A stretch of 8,927 bases of DNA from CAIMZW01 sp037142435 (GTDB taxonomy: Bacteria > Actinomycetota > Actinomycetes > Nanopelagicales > Nanopelagicaceae), in NCBI GenBank assembly GCA_037142435.1, contig JBAXAO010000047.1:1-8927 (forward strand). The letters run 5' to 3'. This document shows positions 1 through 6,354 of this stretch, one piece after another. A model generated the notes under the pieces. The model worked only from the letters and a program-made list of their open reading frames with translations. It was not told where the DNA came from and ran no database searches. Numbering within the stretch: position 1 is the stretch's first letter; each line of letters opens with the position of its first letter. The translations under genes were made by a program, and so were the position numbers.

Positions 1-833
1 TGCTTTTCGTCGTCTATGCCGCGTTAACGTACTTCGGAAAAACTGGAACAGCGGTGTTTCCAATAGCGGTGGGGATAGCCATTTTCTCGGTATGGGGCTC
101 TTACTTCTCCTCTGACACGTTGGTAATGACGATGACCGGTGCCAAAATTATTCAAGAATCTGATAATCCCAAGCTTTTCAATCTCATCCAAGAAGTTTGT
201 CTGGCAAGTGGATTGACTATGCCTAAGGTTGCAATTGTTCAAGACAGCGCCCCTAATGCATTCGCTACTGGTCGAAATGAGAAGCATGCAGTTATTGCTT
301 TCACTACCGGAATTTTAGAAGTTATGAATCGGGAAGAGTTGCAGGGTGTCATCGCTCATGAAATGGCCCATGTTGCCAATCGCGATACTTTGGTCTCGGC
401 AATTGCGGCTACTACTGCCGGTGCCATCGCTTTGCTCAGCGACTTCCTCACTCGAATGATGTGGTTTGGTGGATCCCGCAGCCGCGATGACAATAACAAT
501 CAACAGAACCCCATCGCCTTAGTTGTCTCGCTAATTGTTTTGATCTTGGCACCCATTGCGGCCTTGTTGTTACGTTCGGCGATTTCACGCCGACGTGAAG
601 CTTTGGCAGATGCAACTGCCGTTGCCTTTACTCGTAATCCAGCTGGTTTACGTCAAGCTCTAGAAGTTTTGGCTGCAGACTCAACCGTTGTGCATCAAAA
701 ATCGACAGCGGTTGCACACATTTGGATTGAGTCACCTTTAGATGGAACCTCTGTCAGCAAATTGTTTTCGACCCACCCACCCATTCAAGAGCGCATAGCC
801 ACGCTACGGGCAATGGAAGCTAATCCTGAATAG
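1..833 (+). CDS. htpX: HtpX-type membrane zinc metalloprotease (5' partial)
   Basis: M48-family membrane protease that degrades misfolded or damaged inner-membrane proteins, with its active site facing the cytoplasm. The reading frame is open from the first complete codon (position 3), so the true start lies outside the window; the GTG at 54 is internal, because the codons before it encode the end of a first membrane segment (FVVYAALTYFG). A second segment follows (about 58-110), then the catalytic domain. The zinc motif HEMAH lies at 357-371 and the downstream EALAD, whose glutamate is the usual third zinc ligand, at about 597-611. Two hydrophobic stretches lie between or next to these motifs, and the conserved FSTHPP motif is near the C terminus. 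About 276 residues are visible; the family is usually 280-300, so only some 10-25 residues are missing. Its stop codon lies inside the end of the convergent kinase gene. Identification is firm; the substrates are unknown. Confidence 0.93.
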   Translation, partial: LFVVYAALTYFGKTGTAVFPIAVGIAIFSVWGSYFSSDTLVMTMTGAKIIQESDNPKLFNLIQEVCLASGLTMPKVAIVQDSAPNAFATGRNEKHAVIAFTTGILEVMNREELQGVIAHEMAHVANRDTLVSAIAATTAGAIALLSDFLTRMMWFGGSRSRDDNNNQQNPIALVVSLIVLILAPIAALLLRSAISRRREALADATAVAFTRNPAGLRQALEVLAADSTVVHQKSTAVAHIWIESPLDGTSVSKLFSTHPPIQERIATLRAMEANPE

Positions 834-2307
834 GAAAATGCAAGGTAAAAGCAGCGCCTTCACCCAGCTTGGATTCCACCGTCACAGAACCATCATGAGC
901 GGTCATAACCGCAGTAACGATCGCTAGACCCAATCCACTACCTTCGCCGCTGGTGCGAACTCGGGAAGGATCGGCGCGATAAAAACGCTCAAAAATTTTG
1001 GCCTGATCTTCTTCGGATAATCCTGGTCCGGTATCGCTGACTTTGACGGTGGTTTCTGTTTCTGTTTGGTCTAGTTGAACCAAAATCTTCGTGCCGATCG
1101 GAGTGTGGGTACGAGCGTTGGCCAGCAAGTTGGCGATGGCTTGATGAATACGGAGATTGTCGCCCAGTACGTAGACCTCTTCACCCGGCATCGATACTTG
1201 CACGGGATGTCCAGGTCCTGCCGCTTCGGCGGAGGCTACGACTTCGGAGATAAGTTGGTTCATATCTACTGGATCTTTAGCAAGTTCGCGGGATTGATCC
1301 AAGCGGGCAAGTAACAATAGATCTTCAACGAGGGAGCTCATACGAATTGATTCTTTCTCAATTCGTTGCACAAGTTCTTTAGTCTTCTCTTCTCCTTGCA
1401 CTGCTCCTTGACGATGCAATTCGGCGAAACCACGAATGGCGGTAAGCGGGGTCCGAAGTTCGTGGCTGGCGTCGGCAACAAATCGACGCAATTTAGATTC
1501 GGAAGCAACGCGAATAGCAAAAGATTCTTCAATGCGGCTAAGCATCTGGTTAAGAGATGCGGTTAACCGTCCGACTTCAGTATCGGGATTGACGACTGGC
1601 AGACGAGCAGAGAGATCGCCGTCAGCAATTGCTTCGGCGGTAGCTTCGACTTGGCTTAACGGTTTCAAACTGAGGTCAATAATCCAACGCGAAACAATGC
1701 CGATCAAAATCAAAATCAATAAGCTAATAAAGAGGAAGAGAATCCCTAGTTCGTGAGTGGTTTTATCAACGGTATCTAGTGATACTGAAACAACAACAAC
1801 CCCAAGACCCGAAGGTAATAGTTTCGCAATTGCGCGAATTTCGGGTTGGTCTTTCTTGCTCATGAAGGTAAAAGGTTTGCCATTGTGCTTGTACACATCG
1901 GCCGGCAAAAAGCCTGCAAAAGCGCTGCTAACAGTGGAGTTTGCGAGATCGCCGCCTAGTTGGCCCAGAATCTTTCCGTTGGTATCCAAAAGAGTTACAG
2001 ATGTCGCCGTAGGTACTCCACGCAAAGGCTTTAGGACCGTGTACGGACTACCAGAGGCAGAAGCATCTGCGGTGGTCTCGGCGGTGATGTCATCAATGCC
2101 GGCACGATCGAGACGAAGAAGTGATCCGCCTGCGATGGAATTAAGTTGGCCATCGACCTGAGTAACAAGGAAGGAGCGCAGCGCAGTATTGGCGGCAAAG
2201 TCAGAGGCAAGAATTGCCACCGCTGCAAGTGAAAGTGTCGCGAGAATCAGACGATTTCGCAGACTCCACATTGAGAGTGGATTCTTCACGCGCAGCGGGG
2301 AATTCAT
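820..2307 (-). CDS. Sensor histidine kinase of a two-component system
   Basis: Membrane sensor kinase of 495 residues that should autophosphorylate on histidine and pass the phosphate to the regulator encoded just upstream. Order of parts: short cytoplasmic N terminus, membrane helix about 18-38, extracytoplasmic sensor region about 39-187 (no domain I can name), second helix 188-209, HAMP linker about 210-263, and a HisKA H-box with FVADASHELRTPL (phospho-acceptor His282). The ATPase domain shows an N-box at 393-401 (NLLANARTH), DTGPG at 425-429 and GSGLG at 456-460. All catalytic motifs look intact. The H-box and the LRSFLVTQVDGQL segment after helix 1 resemble actinobacterial PhoR/TcrY-type kinases. 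The ATG at 2307 has no clear Shine-Dalgarno sequence; Met13 (ATG at 2271) is a weaker alternative. It follows the regulator by 25 bp, so co-transcription is likely. The signal cannot be deduced from sequence. Its last 14 bp overlap the end of htpX. Confidence 0.93.
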   Translation of the reverse strand: MNSPLRVKNPLSMWSLRNRLILATLSLAAVAILASDFAANTALRSFLVTQVDGQLNSIAGGSLLRLDRAGIDDITAETTADASASGSPYTVLKPLRGVPTATSVTLLDTNGKILGQLGGDLANSTVSSAFAGFLPADVYKHNGKPFTFMSKKDQPEIRAIAKLLPSGLGVVVVSVSLDTVDKTTHELGILFLFISLLILILIGIVSRWIIDLSLKPLSQVEATAEAIADGDLSARLPVVNPDTEVGRLTASLNQMLSRIEESFAIRVASESKLRRFVADASHELRTPLTAIRGFAELHRQGAVQGEEKTKELVQRIEKESIRMSSLVEDLLLLARLDQSRELAKDPVDMNQLISEVVASAEAAGPGHPVQVSMPGEEVYVLGDNLRIHQAIANLLANARTHTPIGTKILVQLDQTETETTVKVSDTGPGLSEEDQAKIFERFYRADPSRVRTSGEGSGLGLAIVTAVMTAHDGSVTVESKLGEGAAFTLHFPIQD

Positions 2308-2332
2308 TTATTAATGGTAGTTCTTGTCTAGG

Positions 2333-3076
2333 TTACTTTTTTGCAGGAAGGCGCATGCGATATCCGACTCCGCGAACGGTATGAATGAGAGCGGGTTCGT
2401 AGATATCAATCTTCTTACGTAGGTAGGAAATGTAGGTTTCAACGATGCCGGCATCACCGCGGAAGTCGTATTGCCAGACATGGTCGAGAATCTGCGATTT
2501 GCTGACGACGCGGTCGGCGTTGATCATCAAATAACGGAGCAAGAGGAATTCAGTAGGCGAGAGGTCAACCATATGGCCGGCTCGGCGAACTTCGTGGGTG
2601 GCCTCGTCGAGTTCGAGATCGGCAAAGCGCACCTTCTCGTCATCGACTTCAACTTGAATAACACCGATGCGGCGAAGCAGCGCACGCAATCGAGCTACGA
2701 GCTCTTCAAGGCTGAAAGGCTTGGTGACATAGTCATCGCCGCCAATGGTTAGGCCGGCAATCTTGTCTTCGACCGTGTCCTTTGCGGTAAGGAAGAGCAC
2801 GCCGACGCTATGGCCGTCTTGTCGCAATTGGCGACAGACATCGAAACCATTTTGATCGGGGAGCATCACATCGAGAATCAGTGCATGTGGCTTGAATTCT
2901 TCAGCCACGCGCAGCGCCTCGGCGCCACTGGCAGCGGTGCGGACGTCGAAACCGACGAAGCGCAGGCTGGTGGAGATTAATTCGCTGATGCTGCTTTCAT
3001 CATCAACTACAAGGATGCGTTGGGTAGTTGCCTCCGAGTTGTCGGCGGCTTGGATCTTTTCTTTTAGAGCGGTCAT
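2333..3076 (-). CDS. OmpR/PhoB-family response regulator (PhoP/TcrX-like)
   Basis: DNA-binding response regulator of 247 residues, the partner of the kinase encoded just downstream. After a roughly 18-residue N-terminal extension, the receiver domain (about 20-134) has the acidic pair Asp25-Asp26, phospho-acceptor Asp69 in ILDVMLP, Thr97 and Lys119 (VTKPF). The winged-helix domain (about 148-244) contains the LSPTEFLLLRYL, ILDHVW, ETYISYLRKKID and IHTVRGVGYR signatures typical of OmpR-type transcription factors. From memory, the sequence tracks Mycobacterium tuberculosis PhoP closely (IAGLTxGGDDYVTKPFSLEE; ELDExTHEV), but actinobacteria carry several such paralogues (PhoP, TcrX, TrcR), so no symbol is given. 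The start is well supported by a GAGGTGA ribosome binding site 6 nt upstream. The gene lies 88 bp after pip on the same strand and may have its own promoter there. Target genes are unknown; autoregulation is common in the family. Confidence 0.95.
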   Translation of the reverse strand: MTALKEKIQAADNSEATTQRILVVDDESSISELISTSLRFVGFDVRTAASGAEALRVAEEFKPHALILDVMLPDQNGFDVCRQLRQDGHSVGVLFLTAKDTVEDKIAGLTIGGDDYVTKPFSLEELVARLRALLRRIGVIQVEVDDEKVRFADLELDEATHEVRRAGHMVDLSPTEFLLLRYLMINADRVVSKSQILDHVWQYDFRGDAGIVETYISYLRKKIDIYEPALIHTVRGVGYRMRLPAKK

Positions 3077-3082
3077 CTCTCA

Positions 3083-3089
3083 TCACCTC
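3083..3089 (-). promoter_or_regulatory. Strong Shine-Dalgarno site of the response regulator
   Basis: On the minus strand GAGGTGA ends 6 nt before the ATG at 3076. It is the strongest ribosome binding site in the minus-strand group and fixes the regulator start; the kinase that follows has no comparable site. Confidence 0.85.
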
Positions 3090-3091
3090 GT

Positions 3092-3117
3092 CCCAGAGAA
3101 TTCTCCCATTCGCTGGG
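3092..3117 (-). repeat. Nested inverted repeats in the regulator leader
   Basis: A perfect 10-bp palindrome GAGAATTCTC (3096-3105) partly overlaps a second inverted repeat with arms CCCAG (3092-3096) and CTGGG (3113-3117). The elements sit 3 bp beyond the ribosome binding site of the response regulator. They could be an operator or a leader RNA hairpin. There is no run of T after either arm, so I do not call a terminator. The palindromes are seen directly; any function is inference. Confidence 0.4.
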
Positions 3118-3164
3118 GGTTTCCTGAGAACCAGCCGAGTTTCAACCTGAAGTTTTGTTGGGTT

Positions 3165-4052
3165 TTACCCGAGCTTGGCATCCAAGAAGGCATTGACGAT
3201 CCTCTTGAAGCGAGCTGGTTCTTCAATATGTGGCATATGTGATGACTCAGGAAAGAGTTCCCAGACCACATCCGGAATTCGATATTGAATTTCGGCAACC
3301 ATGGTGGGCGTGGCTTCGTCATAGGCACCGCTGACCAGAAGAGTCGGCACATTGATCTTGTGGAGTTGGTCATGAATATCCCAGTTCTTGAGAGAACCGA
3401 CGACATGGAATTCAGAAGGTCCATTCATCGTGTGATAAACCGTGGGATCGGCCGCCATTTGTGCGAATGATTCAACTACATCTGGTGGCATAGGCACGCG
3501 GCACAGGTGGCGTTCGTAGAAGACATCAACCGCGGCAACATATTCAGGATCCTCAGTTGTTTCCGCGGCCTCGTGCTTCTTGAGCGTTGCTTCGACCTCA
3601 GGCGGCAATTGAGCGCGTAACTTGTTAGCTTCGCTAACCCAAATCTTCATACCCGCTGGCGAATCAGCGACAATCAGCGCTTTTAGACCAGCGGGGCGAT
3701 GAGTAGCGAATTGCATGCCCAGCATTCCACCCCACGATTGTCCGATGATGGAGTAGTTATCTGAAATGCCCAAATGCTGGGTCAACAGAGTGAGTTCTTC
3801 CATAAATAACTCCGGTGTCCAGAACTCTTTTGGTGCGTCTGGAACGTGAGTGGAATTTCCGCAGCCCAGTTGATCGTACAAAATTGCGGCGCGACCAGAT
3901 TGCGCAATGAGGTCGGCGATAGCGATCGTGTAGTTATGCCCGGCACCGGGACCCCCATGTAAAACCATCACAGGTGTCTTACCGTTGGAGAGATCACCGA
4001 CAATGCGATACCAAGTTTCGCCGTGTTGCCATTTCATGGTTGATGTCGTCAT
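3165..4052 (-). CDS. pip: Proline iminopeptidase (S33, alpha/beta hydrolase)
   Basis: Cytoplasmic serine aminopeptidase of 295 residues that should release N-terminal proline, and possibly other residues, from short peptides. The alpha/beta-hydrolase core shows the oxyanion motif HGGPG at 32-36, the nucleophile elbow GQSWGG with Ser106, Asp245 in SGAYDEAT and His272 in ESSHMPHIEEP. These positions match, with an offset of one, the triad I recall for the tricorn-interacting factor F1 of Thermoplasma (Ser105, Asp244, His271). Glu214 and Glu246 likewise correspond to the F1 glutamates that hold the peptide amino terminus, so a true aminopeptidase is more likely than a generic hydrolase. No signal peptide is present. 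The ATG at 4052 lies 3 bp after the stop of the Fe-S oxidoreductase gene, and its ribosome binding site lies within the end of that gene, so the two are probably translated from one message. Close relatives include L-amino-acid amidases, so the exact substrate is less certain. Confidence 0.9.
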   Translation of the reverse strand: MTTSTMKWQHGETWYRIVGDLSNGKTPVMVLHGGPGAGHNYTIAIADLIAQSGRAAILYDQLGCGNSTHVPDAPKEFWTPELFMEELTLLTQHLGISDNYSIIGQSWGGMLGMQFATHRPAGLKALIVADSPAGMKIWVSEANKLRAQLPPEVEATLKKHEAAETTEDPEYVAAVDVFYERHLCRVPMPPDVVESFAQMAADPTVYHTMNGPSEFHVVGSLKNWDIHDQLHKINVPTLLVSGAYDEATPTMVAEIQYRIPDVVWELFPESSHMPHIEEPARFKRIVNAFLDAKLG

Positions 4053-4055
4053 TTG

Positions 4056-6107
4056 TTATCCCTTCACCGAACGCAGCACCATCTGCGCCACATCCAAAAC
4101 CTCGATATCGGACTCGCGTGCGGTCATGCCGTCGCCAACCATGACTCGGCAGAATGGGCAGGCGACTGCGACTTCCTCGACCCCAGTGGCGATTGCTTCG
4201 TCAACGCGATTGAGATTGATGCGGGTGCCGATCTTCTCTTCCATCCACATTCTTCCGCCACCTGCTCCGCAACAGAAGGAACGATCTTGGTTTCGTGGCA
4301 TTTCAGAGATCGTGGCACCGGTTGATTGCAAGAGCTCGCGCGGTGGCATAAAGATCTGATTGTGCCGCCCTAGGTAACAAGGGTCGTGATAAGTGATCGC
4401 CTTCGCTGAATGTGCAACTGGTTTCAATTTTCCATCTTTAATGAGTTGATTCAAGAGTTGGGTGTGATGGACCATCTCTAGTTCAAAGCCTTGTTGGCGA
4501 TAATCGCGTCCAATTGTTGTGAAGCAATGCGGACAGGTAACGACAACCTTCTTTACACCGCGAGAGCCAAAGGCGTGTTCAAGAGTCTCGATATTTTCAC
4601 GGGAGAGAATTTGAAAGAGAAATTCATTGCCAGCACGGCGCGCAGGATCTCCTGTGCAGGTTTCTTTCTTTCCCAGAACTGCAAAAGTTGTGCCCGACAT
4701 CCACAGTAGTTCGGCCACTGCCTTAGTGGTGCGCTTTGCGCGCTCTTCGTAGGCGCCGGCACAGCCCACCCAGAAGAGGTATTCGACATCGTCCGGGATG
4801 ACATCTTCAATAACACGCACTGGGAAGTCGACTTCAGCGATCCAACCATCGCGATCGGCGCGATTGGCTCCCCACGGATTTCCGGCCTTTTCAAGGTTTC
4901 TAAAGGTGCCGCCGAGTTCGGATGGAAATTCGGATTCAACCAATACTTGGAAGCGTCGCATATTGACGATGTGATCGACGTGTTCGATATCGACTGGACA
5001 TTCATTGACGCAGGCACCGCAGGTTGTGCAGGACCACAAAATATCTTGAGTAATCGCGTTCTCGATAGCGCCACCAACGATCGGAGCATCGCTAGGGACC
5101 TTAGCAAGTGCGTGATCGCGCATCGCCATAATAAGAAGTTTGGGTGAAAGCGGTTTGTCAGTGTGCCAAGCAGGACATTGGGATTGGCAGCGACCGCATT
5201 CGGTACAGCTGGCCATATCCAACAGGCCTTTCCACGAGATGTCCGCCGATTTTCCAATTCCAAAAACATCATCTTCAGAAGGATCTTCAAAATCGATGGG
5301 CTTTCCGTGGGAGAGCATTTCTGGAAGTGCACCGAGAGAAGGTTGTTTGTTGGTATTGCGCTGAAAGAAGATATTGAATGGTGCCAAGAATCTGTGCCAG
5401 GCGACGCCCATTGTGAGGTTCATCGCAATGACGATGAACCAGAGCATCGAAATAACTATTTTTGATGTGGCAACAATTTGAATCGCAACTTTCAGATGTG
5501 CGATTGAGACACCCTTAAATACTAAGACCGCCACATAGGAAACCGGGTAGTGCAGATTCCAACCAGCGATTCCAGCAAGCGCTCCTTCAAGACCACGAAG
5601 TGCAACGACACAAAAGACAATCGCAAGGATTGTGGCTTCAACGTAATAGGCACGTCCGCTTCGCGAACCGAAGAAACGCGATTTCTTTTCCGGACGAACA
5701 ATTCGCGTTACTTGACGAATTCCGATCAGGGTGACAATTCCGATACCGGTTAGCGCAGCAATGATTTCAACAAAGAAGTTGTAAGGCGCCCAATCTCCAA
5801 TTATGGGCAGTACGAAAGTCGGAGAGATGACTTGGCCAAAAGCGGTAATCAAAGTGCCGAGCAGCGCTACGAAACCCACCATCACAAACCAGTGCGCAAT
5901 CGCTGAACCGGTGAAGCGCAGCATCTTGGTGTGGGAGAGAATTTCGTGGGTCGCCCAGAGCGCCCTGCGCTTGTAGTTATTGAAGCGCGTGGGGTCAGGC
6001 TGGCCGGCGGCGAAGATCGTATAGAGCTGGTGGCCGCGGTAGGCGACCAAGACGATGGCCAGGGCCGAGATGGCGTAGGAGATTCCAACGAGAAGCGCTG
6101 TGAGCAT
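4056..6107 (-). CDS. etfD: Membrane heme/Fe-S oxidoreductase, predicted ETF:menaquinone oxidoreductase (EtfD-like)
   Basis: Fused membrane and Fe-S protein of 683 residues from the ATG chosen here. The N-terminal part (about 1-240) has some six hydrophobic helices with histidines (54, 59, 72, 186, 204, 238) that could bind heme b, as in NarI-like subunits. A ferredoxin-type region follows with two 4Fe-4S motifs (Cys301, 304, 307, 311 and Cys360, 363, 366, 370). Two CCG domains of the HdrB/HdrD type come last: Cys449, 484, 525, 528 and Cys577, 612, 613, 650, 653. This architecture matches mycobacterial Rv0338c, named EtfD, and the EMO family, which pass electrons from electron-transferring flavoprotein to menaquinone during acyl-CoA oxidation. 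In the first CCG domain the motif is CTG rather than CCG. An in-frame GTG at 6131 would add 8 residues; neither start has a Shine-Dalgarno sequence. ATG is preferred because helix 1 begins there and a TANNNT box suggests a leaderless start. A generic heterodisulfide-reductase-like role is the alternative. Confidence 0.85.
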   Translation of the reverse strand: MLTALLVGISYAISALAIVLVAYRGHQLYTIFAAGQPDPTRFNNYKRRALWATHEILSHTKMLRFTGSAIAHWFVMVGFVALLGTLITAFGQVISPTFVLPIIGDWAPYNFFVEIIAALTGIGIVTLIGIRQVTRIVRPEKKSRFFGSRSGRAYYVEATILAIVFCVVALRGLEGALAGIAGWNLHYPVSYVAVLVFKGVSIAHLKVAIQIVATSKIVISMLWFIVIAMNLTMGVAWHRFLAPFNIFFQRNTNKQPSLGALPEMLSHGKPIDFEDPSEDDVFGIGKSADISWKGLLDMASCTECGRCQSQCPAWHTDKPLSPKLLIMAMRDHALAKVPSDAPIVGGAIENAITQDILWSCTTCGACVNECPVDIEHVDHIVNMRRFQVLVESEFPSELGGTFRNLEKAGNPWGANRADRDGWIAEVDFPVRVIEDVIPDDVEYLFWVGCAGAYEERAKRTTKAVAELLWMSGTTFAVLGKKETCTGDPARRAGNEFLFQILSRENIETLEHAFGSRGVKKVVVTCPHCFTTIGRDYRQQGFELEMVHHTQLLNQLIKDGKLKPVAHSAKAITYHDPCYLGRHNQIFMPPRELLQSTGATISEMPRNQDRSFCCGAGGGRMWMEEKIGTRINLNRVDEAIATGVEEVAVACPFCRVMVGDGMTARESDIEVLDVAQMVLRSVKG
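4059..4068 (-). promoter_or_regulatory. Ribosome binding site of pip inside the upstream gene
   Basis: Minus-strand GGTGAAGGGA (AAGGGA core) ends 6 nt before the pip ATG and is wholly inside the last codons of the EtfD-like gene. This arrangement suggests translational coupling and supports the ATG at 4052. Confidence 0.65.
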
Positions 6108-6113
6108 GAGTGA

Positions 6114-6119
6114 AGGGTA
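6114..6119 (-). promoter_or_regulatory. Possible -10 box of a leaderless etfD-like transcript
   Basis: On the minus strand TACCCT fits the actinobacterial TANNNT -10 pattern and ends 6 nt before the ATG at 6107, the spacing expected if transcription begins at the start codon. No convincing -35 box is seen 17-18 bp further upstream. The call is tentative; a competing promoter lies further upstream (TTGAGT at 6238-6243 and AGTAAT at 6214-6219, minus strand). Confidence 0.3.
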
Positions 6120-6223
6120 TGGGCAGCCCACGCTGAAAGCAGAGAACTTGCTCCGCTTTCGGGGGATGGGCCACTCATTTCGGAATAAATCGTGACCTTG
6201 CTCTGTTACCTTGATTACTCAGA

Positions 6224-6244
6224 GTTGAGCCGTTCGGACTCAAG
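6224..6244. promoter_or_regulatory. HAIR element 1, predicted HspR operator
   Basis: The sequence GTTGAGC-N7-ACTCAAG matches the HspR inverted repeat CTTGAGT-N7-ACTCAAG with the exact 7-nt spacer: 5 of 7 bases in the left arm and 7 of 7 in the right. It ends 3 bp before the -35 box of the dnaK promoter. In Streptomyces and mycobacteria HspR, with DnaK as co-repressor, binds such sites and shuts off the dnaK operon until heat shock titrates DnaK away. HspR itself is not in the window; it usually follows dnaJ. Confidence 0.85.
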
Positions 6245-6246
6245 AT

Positions 6247-6267
6247 TTTGACATGAACCTACTCAAG
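6247..6267. promoter_or_regulatory. HAIR element 2, partly degenerate, over the dnaK promoter
   Basis: TTTGACA-N7-ACTCAAG has a perfect right arm and 4 of 7 matches in the left arm, again with a 7-nt spacer. The left arm coincides with the TTGACA -35 box, and the right arm lies in the spacer of the promoter. This explains the mismatches: the bases serve RNA polymerase as well. HspR bound here would block polymerase directly. Confidence 0.65.
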
Positions 6268-6276
6268 GATGAGAAT
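6248..6276 (+). promoter_or_regulatory. Predicted sigma70-type promoter of the dnaK operon
   Basis: A consensus -35 box TTGACA (6248-6253) is followed after 17 bp by GAGAAT (6271-6276), which matches 4 of 6 bases of TATAAT. Transcription would begin near 6283 and give a leader of about 72 nt before dnaK. The overlap with HAIR element 2 and closeness to HAIR element 1 support the placement. The start site itself is inferred. Confidence 0.65.
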
Positions 6277-6309
6277 AAGACCCTAGCCCGGCATTAAACA
6301 GGCTGAAAA

Positions 6310-6348
6310 CCGCCCCTCCACACGGAAAAAGGCGGAGAGAAAGAGGAG
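6310..6348 (+). promoter_or_regulatory. dnaK leader: hairpin arms and Shine-Dalgarno site
   Basis: The ribosome binding site AAGAGGAG (6341-6348) stands 6 nt before the dnaK ATG and fixes that start. Upstream, CCGCC (6310-6314) and GGCGG (6331-6335) can form a 5-bp stem with a 16-nt loop. CCTC (6315-6318) in the loop could alternatively pair with GAGG of the Shine-Dalgarno site. The site is clear; a regulatory fold is speculative. Confidence 0.7.
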
Positions 6349-6354
6349 TAATAC

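Noticed and set aside
54..833. GTG at 54 as the true htpX start
   Set aside because: The frame is open to the window edge and the codons before 54 encode a typical HtpX first membrane helix, so the gene is simply truncated by the window.
1757..2161. 134-codon plus-strand frame opposite the kinase sensor region
   Set aside because: It lies wholly antisense to a gene with intact domains and has no recognisable domain of its own.
3092..3117. Inverted repeat as an intrinsic terminator of pip
   Set aside because: On the minus strand the stem is followed by GACGAGGTGA, not by a T-run, and this stretch is the ribosome binding site of the next gene.
4553..5332. 259-codon open frame on the minus strand inside the EtfD-like gene
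   Set aside because: It runs in another frame of a gene with clear Fe-S motifs, and its translation has low-complexity composition without any recognisable domain. It is a shadow.
6108..6354. CIRCE element (HrcA operator) before dnaK
   Set aside because: I searched by eye for TTAGCACTC-N9-GAGTGCTAA and found nothing close. The inverted repeats present match HAIR instead.
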